A stretch of 64,000 nucleotides of DNA, taken from Phycisphaerales bacterium. GTDB taxonomy: Bacteria; Planctomycetota; Phycisphaerae; Phycisphaerales; UBA1924. Positions 61,096 to 64,000 of this stretch are shown here, in pieces. The number at the start of each line of letters is the position of its first letter. Position 1 is the stretch's first letter. A model generated the notes under the pieces. The model ran no database searches. It had not been told where the DNA came from and saw nothing but the letters and a program-made list of their open reading frames with translations. The position numbers and the translations under genes are program-made. Location: assembly GCA_016699835.1 (NCBI GenBank), contig CP064987.1, forward strand, positions 620,001 through 684,000, read 5' to 3'.

Positions 61096-61329
61096 CTACT
61101 TGGCCGCCGACTCTTTCGTGCGGCACGTATTGATCTTGAACGGGATGTATGCTGGGCAGATGGACAAGGCCGCCGTCAGTAGCATGACCACGCCCACGAC
61201 GATCGCCACAATCCCGGCAATGCCGCCGCTCATGGCGTCGAAGTAAGTGAACGCGAGGACGAGGGCCACGATCCCCACGCCGAGACGCATCCCACGATCC
61301 ATCGCCCCGACATTCTTGCACAGCGCCAT
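61096..61329 (-). CDS. DUF2892 (YgaP-like) small membrane protein
   Basis: A 77-residue protein of the DUF2892 type. The N-terminus MALCKNVGAMDRGMRLGVGI is followed by two membrane helices (~18-34 and ~39-57), then CPAYIPFKINTCRTKESAAK. The DRGMR and CPAY-P pattern is typical of the membrane part of YgaP rhodanese proteins, here without a rhodanese domain. ATG 61329 has AAAGGAG six bases upstream. It converges on the sigma factor gene. Function is unknown, perhaps sulfur-related. Confidence 0.85.
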   Translation of the reverse strand: MALCKNVGAMDRGMRLGVGIVALVLAFTYFDAMSGGIAGIVAIVVGVVMLLTAALSICPAYIPFKINTCRTKESAAK

Positions 61330-61577
61330 ATCGGCTCCTTTCGGGCGTAGGCCTTCGCCTCGCTCCCAAGATTGCATCGGCCAGAGGTGCTTGACGCCTC
61401 CACTCGCGGCCGTACACAATGCACCAACGCAGACAGGACTTTGAGTCTCCCCGGGGTCGTTCCGTTCCAGTCTTCTCGTGAATTTACCACGGGAGATCCA
61501 AGGTCCGCAATCATCGGAACCCCCCGGTTCCTTCCAGCCTCAAACACCCGAGCACCACCCCAATCACGGAGCACTCC

Positions 61578-62681
61578 TTGCCGATACCACCCCGTACGAA
61601 ACGCTCATCTCGATGGCTGGTCCTGGGCTGCACCTCGCTGGCCTTCATCGCCGGCGTCGCCTTGCTCATGCTCTGGCTGATGGGCGCTTTCAAGCCAAAG
61701 GTGCCCAGCGACGGGCACGCCGGAGCCCGCGACCGATCTGTTCCCAAGGATGCCCAAATCGTCCAGATTGCCCGGGTCACAAGGCCACTCCTCGAGAGCG
61801 CTTCCGGCACGATCCAGCCCGTGCATCGTGTCGAGGTCGCCTCCCGAATCCTCGCACGCACCACGGCTGTGGACGCGATCGCTGGCATGAAAGTCAGCGT
61901 TGGACAGGTCCTTGTCCGCCTCGACGACGCCGACCTGAAACTCCGCCTCGCGCAAGCACAGTCCGCTGTGGAACAGGCCCGCACCACGCTCGACATGGCC
62001 ACGTCGGAAGAGTCCAGACTCCAGGCGGCCTTCGACCGCGGTGCGATCGCCGACCTCGACATGGAACGCGCGCGCAACGCGAAGAAGTCCGCCGAGGCCT
62101 CCCTCGCTCGCGCCTCAGACGCCGAGCATGAAGCCACCACCGTGCTCGGCTACGCCACCATTACCAGCCCCATCGACGGCGTCATCGTGGACAAACGCGT
62201 CAACCTCGGCGACACGGTCGCGCCAGGCCAGGTCGTCGTCACCCTCCTCGACCCGACCCGCATGCAACTCGTCGCCAGCGTCCGTGAGTCGCTCACGAGC
62301 AACCTGAGCGTCGGCGGGAGCGTGACCGTCGCGCTCGACGCCCTTGGACACTCGTGCTCGGGACTGGTCAGCGAGATCGTCCCCGAATCCGACGAGACCA
62401 GCCGCACCTTCCAGGTGAAAGTAACTGGGCCTTGCCCCGAGGGGATCCGCGCGGGGATGTTCGGGCGATTGCTCATACCCGTTGGCGAAGAGTCGGTACT
62501 CCTGATTCCAAGGAGCGCTGTGCGATCCGTGGGACAACTCGATCTGGTGGACGCCATTGTGAGCGAGCGAGTGGAACGCCGGGCCGTCCGGCTCGGCCGC
62601 GTGTTCGAGGAGAGCGTGGAAGTCCTCGCCGGGCTTCGCGAGGGCGACGCGGTGCTCGCGCACTCCACGGAAGGAAAATAG
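61578..62681 (+). CDS. RND efflux periplasmic adaptor (membrane fusion protein)
   Basis: A 367-residue adaptor linking an inner-membrane RND pump to an outer-membrane channel. One N-terminal helix (WLVLGCTSLAFIAGVALLMLWL) anchors it. The lipoyl-like half motifs (VEVASRILARTTAVDAI and YATITSPIDGVIVDKRVNLGDTV) flank a helical hairpin (LRLAQAQSAVEQARTTLDMA). A beta-barrel domain with LVASVRESLTSNLSVGGSV follows. TTG 61578 with GGAG six bases upstream is the likely start. The pump gene begins six bases after its stop. Confidence 0.9.
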   Translation: MPIPPRTKRSSRWLVLGCTSLAFIAGVALLMLWLMGAFKPKVPSDGHAGARDRSVPKDAQIVQIARVTRPLLESASGTIQPVHRVEVASRILARTTAVDAIAGMKVSVGQVLVRLDDADLKLRLAQAQSAVEQARTTLDMATSEESRLQAAFDRGAIADLDMERARNAKKSAEASLARASDAEHEATTVLGYATITSPIDGVIVDKRVNLGDTVAPGQVVVTLLDPTRMQLVASVRESLTSNLSVGGSVTVALDALGHSCSGLVSEIVPESDETSRTFQVKVTGPCPEGIRAGMFGRLLIPVGEESVLLIPRSAVRSVGQLDLVDAIVSERVERRAVRLGRVFEESVEVLAGLREGDAVLAHSTEGK

Positions 62682-62687
62682 GCCGCC

Positions 62688-64000
62688 ATGACGACCACTC
62701 CGACGAGCACCACAACCGATGAACCCTCGCCCGCGCCCTCCGGCTGGATCAACGGCATCGTCCACGCCTTTCTCCACTCCAATCTCTCTCTGATCCTGCT
62801 GGTGATCTCGGTGGCGGTCGGGGCGGCGGCCCTGGTTATCACGCCTCGTGAGGAAGACCCGCAGATCGTCGTCCCGCTAGCGGATGTCTACGTAAGCGCC
62901 CCTGGCCTCTCCGCCCAGGAGGTTGAGCGGCTCGTCACAACACCCCTCGAACGGGTCCTCTACCAGATCGATGGCGTCGAGTACGTCTATTCAATGTCGC
63001 GAACGGACTCGGCGATCGTGACGGTGCGGTTTTACGTCGGACAGGACCGCGAGCGATCGCTCGTGCGACTCTTCAAGACACTGGAAGAGAGCAAGGACCT
63101 CGTCCCCCCCGGCGTAGCGGGCTGGGTGATGAAGCCCGTCGAGATCGACGACGTGCCTATCGTCACGCTCACCCTCCGCGCCCGCGATGGTGCCTCCGCC
63201 GACAGTTCGACGAGAGCCGATGAGCACACGCTGCGCCGCGTCGCCGAGGAGTTTGCGGCCAGACTCGCCTCGGTCGAGAACACCTCGCGTGTCACGATCG
63301 TCGGCGGACAGCCCCGGGTGATGACAGCATACATTGATCGCGAGGCTATCGCATCACGCGGCCTCTCGCTGCTCGAGGTCCAGGACGCACTCCGACTGTC
63401 GAACGCCTCGGTCCCTTCGGGCGATATCCAGCGTGACGACCTCGCGCTCACGATCCGCGCTGGACGAGTGATCCAGAATCGGACCGAACTGGAGAGCCTC
63501 GTCGTCGGCGTCGCGAACGACGCCCCGATCCTCCTCCGCGATGTCGCAAGGATCGAGGACGGCCCCGCCGAGCGATCGACATACGTCCGCCACGCCTGGG
63601 GACCGGCTCGTGGATTCGAAAGCCACTCCAGACACGCCGGCACAATCGTGGGCGAGTCGCACGAGAATGCCACCACCCCCGCCACATCACCGCACACCAC
63701 GAGCGCCTCCGAATCCGTCCCCGCGGTCACCATTGCGATTGCCAAGAAGAAAGGGACCAACGCCGTCCATGTCGCCGACGCCGTGCTCAAAGAGGCCGAG
63801 CGTCTCCGCGCCGAGATCGTCCCCGACGTGATCGATCTGGTCGTCACTCGCAATAGCGGACAAACGGCGAACGAGAAGGTCTCCGAACTCGTCGAAGGAC
63901 TCTGGGTCGCGATCCTGATCGTCGTCGCGCTCCTCACGCTGGGCCTGGGATGGCGAGAGTCGCTCGTCGTCGCCGTCGCCGTCCCCGTGGTCTTTGGTCT
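62688..64000 (+). CDS. RND efflux transporter permease, 5' part (runs off window)
   Basis: The first ~437 residues of an RND pump from ATG 62688; no stop occurs before the window ends, so it is partial. After a Thr/Pro-rich tail comes TM1 (LSLILLVISVAVGAAALVI), then REEDPQI, the porter domain starting VPLADVYVSAPGLSAQEVERLVT with PLERVLYQIDGVEYVYS, and the beginning of TM2 (VAILIVVALLTLGLGW). The pattern is that of heavy-metal or multidrug RND pumps; the TM4 residues that would tell which are outside the window. A Ser/Thr/His-rich insert occurs at ~305-345. Confidence 0.92.
   Translation, partial: MTTTPTSTTTDEPSPAPSGWINGIVHAFLHSNLSLILLVISVAVGAAALVITPREEDPQIVVPLADVYVSAPGLSAQEVERLVTTPLERVLYQIDGVEYVYSMSRTDSAIVTVRFYVGQDRERSLVRLFKTLEESKDLVPPGVAGWVMKPVEIDDVPIVTLTLRARDGASADSSTRADEHTLRRVAEEFAARLASVENTSRVTIVGGQPRVMTAYIDREAIASRGLSLLEVQDALRLSNASVPSGDIQRDDLALTIRAGRVIQNRTELESLVVGVANDAPILLRDVARIEDGPAERSTYVRHAWGPARGFESHSRHAGTIVGESHENATTPATSPHTTSASESVPAVTIAIAKKKGTNAVHVADAVLKEAERLRAEIVPDVIDLVVTRNSGQTANEKVSELVEGLWVAILIVVALLTLGLGWRESLVVAVAVPVVFG

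Overview
The window is about 64 kb of high-GC bacterial chromosome. Several traits point to a planctomycete, most likely of the class Phycisphaerae. These are a type II secretion-like prepilin of the planctomycete kind (A|FTLIELLVV cleavage region, C-terminal F-x-DGHV motif), a very large SecA (1334 residues), an FHA-GspE fusion, a YD-repeat (Rhs) remnant, and palindromic interspersed repeats. This assignment is inferred from gene style; no rRNA gene is present to confirm it. No CRISPR array, prophage or replication origin was seen.

Layout. (1) 1-3.2 kb is an accessory patch: a probably 5'-truncated DDE transposase, a small nuclease-like ORF coupled to a possible immunity ORF (both locally AT-richer), and an Rhs remnant. 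(2) 3.1-10.8 kb is housekeeping: a methyltransferase, a UbiD-type decarboxylase, a prepilin with a small membrane protein, then a tight ispH-rlmN-YwaF-like operon. (3) 10.7-17.4 kb is a minus-strand secA-ribH-nusB-ftsY cluster with almost no intergenic bases, joining protein export, flavin synthesis and transcription. (4) 17.7-30.5 kb holds a free-standing NrdJ C-terminal-like domain and a long minus-strand operon of three SPFH/HflK-HflC-like proteins, an ABC ATPase, an ABC permease and a TPR-like membrane protein. It diverges, across a structured 632-base spacer, from a second ABC-2 permease. (5) 30.5-32.7 kb has a glycosyltransferase and tRNA-Leu(GAG).

(6) 32.8-38.9 kb is a compact chemotaxis operon, cheB-cheW-cheR-cheA-cheX-cheY. 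The receptors that could feed it lie at 56-60 kb: two tandem, mosaic, nearly identical chemoreceptors whose periplasmic domain carries a CxxCH haem c motif. (7) 39-44 kb has an exported CX4CH protein, a coiled-coil lipoprotein and a plant-type ferredoxin-NADP reductase-like protein. (8) 44-49.3 kb is repeat-rich: a DUF4304 gene between two ~100-bp direct repeats, the FHA-GspE ATPase with a C9 tract between its Shine-Dalgarno and start codon, tRNA-Val(CAC), G-quadruplex-type tracts, a 21-bp tandem repeat and palindromic repeats. (9) 49.3-64 kb has upp, an OmpH/Skp-like chaperone, an HMA-MauE fusion, sucC, rsfS, aroB, a DegT aminotransferase, the chemoreceptors, an ECF sigma factor, a DUF2892 protein and an RND efflux operon that runs off the end of the window.

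Start codons were chosen by eye from Shine-Dalgarno spacing and family length; alternatives are given where they matter.
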